In this document: piece after piece, positions 5,203-5,215 of the stretch | Position numbering within the stretch: position 1 is the first letter of the stretch | Layout of the letters: each line of letters opens with the position of its first letter | Source: Halobacteriovorax sp. | Lineage (GTDB): Bacteria; Bdellovibrionota; Bacteriovoracia; Bacteriovoracales; Bacteriovoracaceae | Reading direction: 5' to 3' | Assembly: GCA_002686115.1 (NCBI GenBank) | Contig: NZAF01000019.1 | Span: 14,807 to 20,021, forward strand | Length of the DNA stretch: 5,215 nt | The notes under the pieces: model-generated | Seen by the model: only the letters and a program-made list of their open reading frames with translations | What the model was told of the DNA's origin: nothing | The model's database searches: none | Translations under genes and position numbers: made by a program

Positions 5203-5215
5203 ATGAAAATGTTGT
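5203..5215 (+). CDS. Start of a gene cut by the window edge
   Basis: Only the first four codons (Met-Lys-Met-Leu) and one further base are inside the window. The call rests on the well-placed AAGGA and the upstream non-coding region. The Lys at position 2 could begin a signal peptide, but nothing can be said about the product. Confidence 0.5.

Overview
The window is AT-rich (about one third G+C by eye). It has the codon style of a low-GC Gram-negative bacterium. The LPS heptose epimerase gene (hldD) implies a heptose-containing outer-membrane LPS. The combination of a FliG-type motor domain, an HD-GYP-like protein with an extra upstream domain, and small receiver proteins recalls the low-GC Bdellovibrio-and-like-organisms (Bacteriovorax/Halobacteriovorax type). 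That placement is inference from style; no rRNA or marker phylogeny is available here.

Layout. Positions 4-2006 (+) hold a tightly coupled pair: an unrecognised 224-aa protein that may contain a degenerate receiver fold, then a 441-aa protein with a degenerate receiver at its N-terminus and an HD-GYP-like domain at its C-terminus. A 48-bp gap follows, with a promoter-like element at its end. Positions 2055-3950 (+) hold three overlapping genes: a four-helix membrane protein of DUF4149/TMEM205 appearance, hldD, and a 141-aa protein matching only the C-terminal part of the flagellar rotor protein FliG. Converging on these with 9 bp between them is a minus-strand gene (3960-4919) for an HPt-receiver phosphorelay protein. 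Positions 4920-5202 (283 bp) contain no clear gene; they hold the upstream region of the minus-strand gene and the likely promoter and ribosome binding site of a plus-strand gene whose first codons begin at 5203.

How the parts may work together. Three or four of the genes look like signalling or motor-control components: two receiver-like proteins, one degenerate HD-GYP protein, one HPt-receiver protein and one FliG C-terminal homologue. One gene is envelope biosynthesis. A link between phosphorelay or cyclic-dinucleotide signalling and a motor is suggested by proximity only. The most unusual item is the stand-alone FliG C-terminal-like protein, which lacks the FliF- and FliM-binding parts of FliG and appears to lack the acidic pair of the torque helix. 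No CRISPR array, insertion sequence, tRNA or rRNA was seen.
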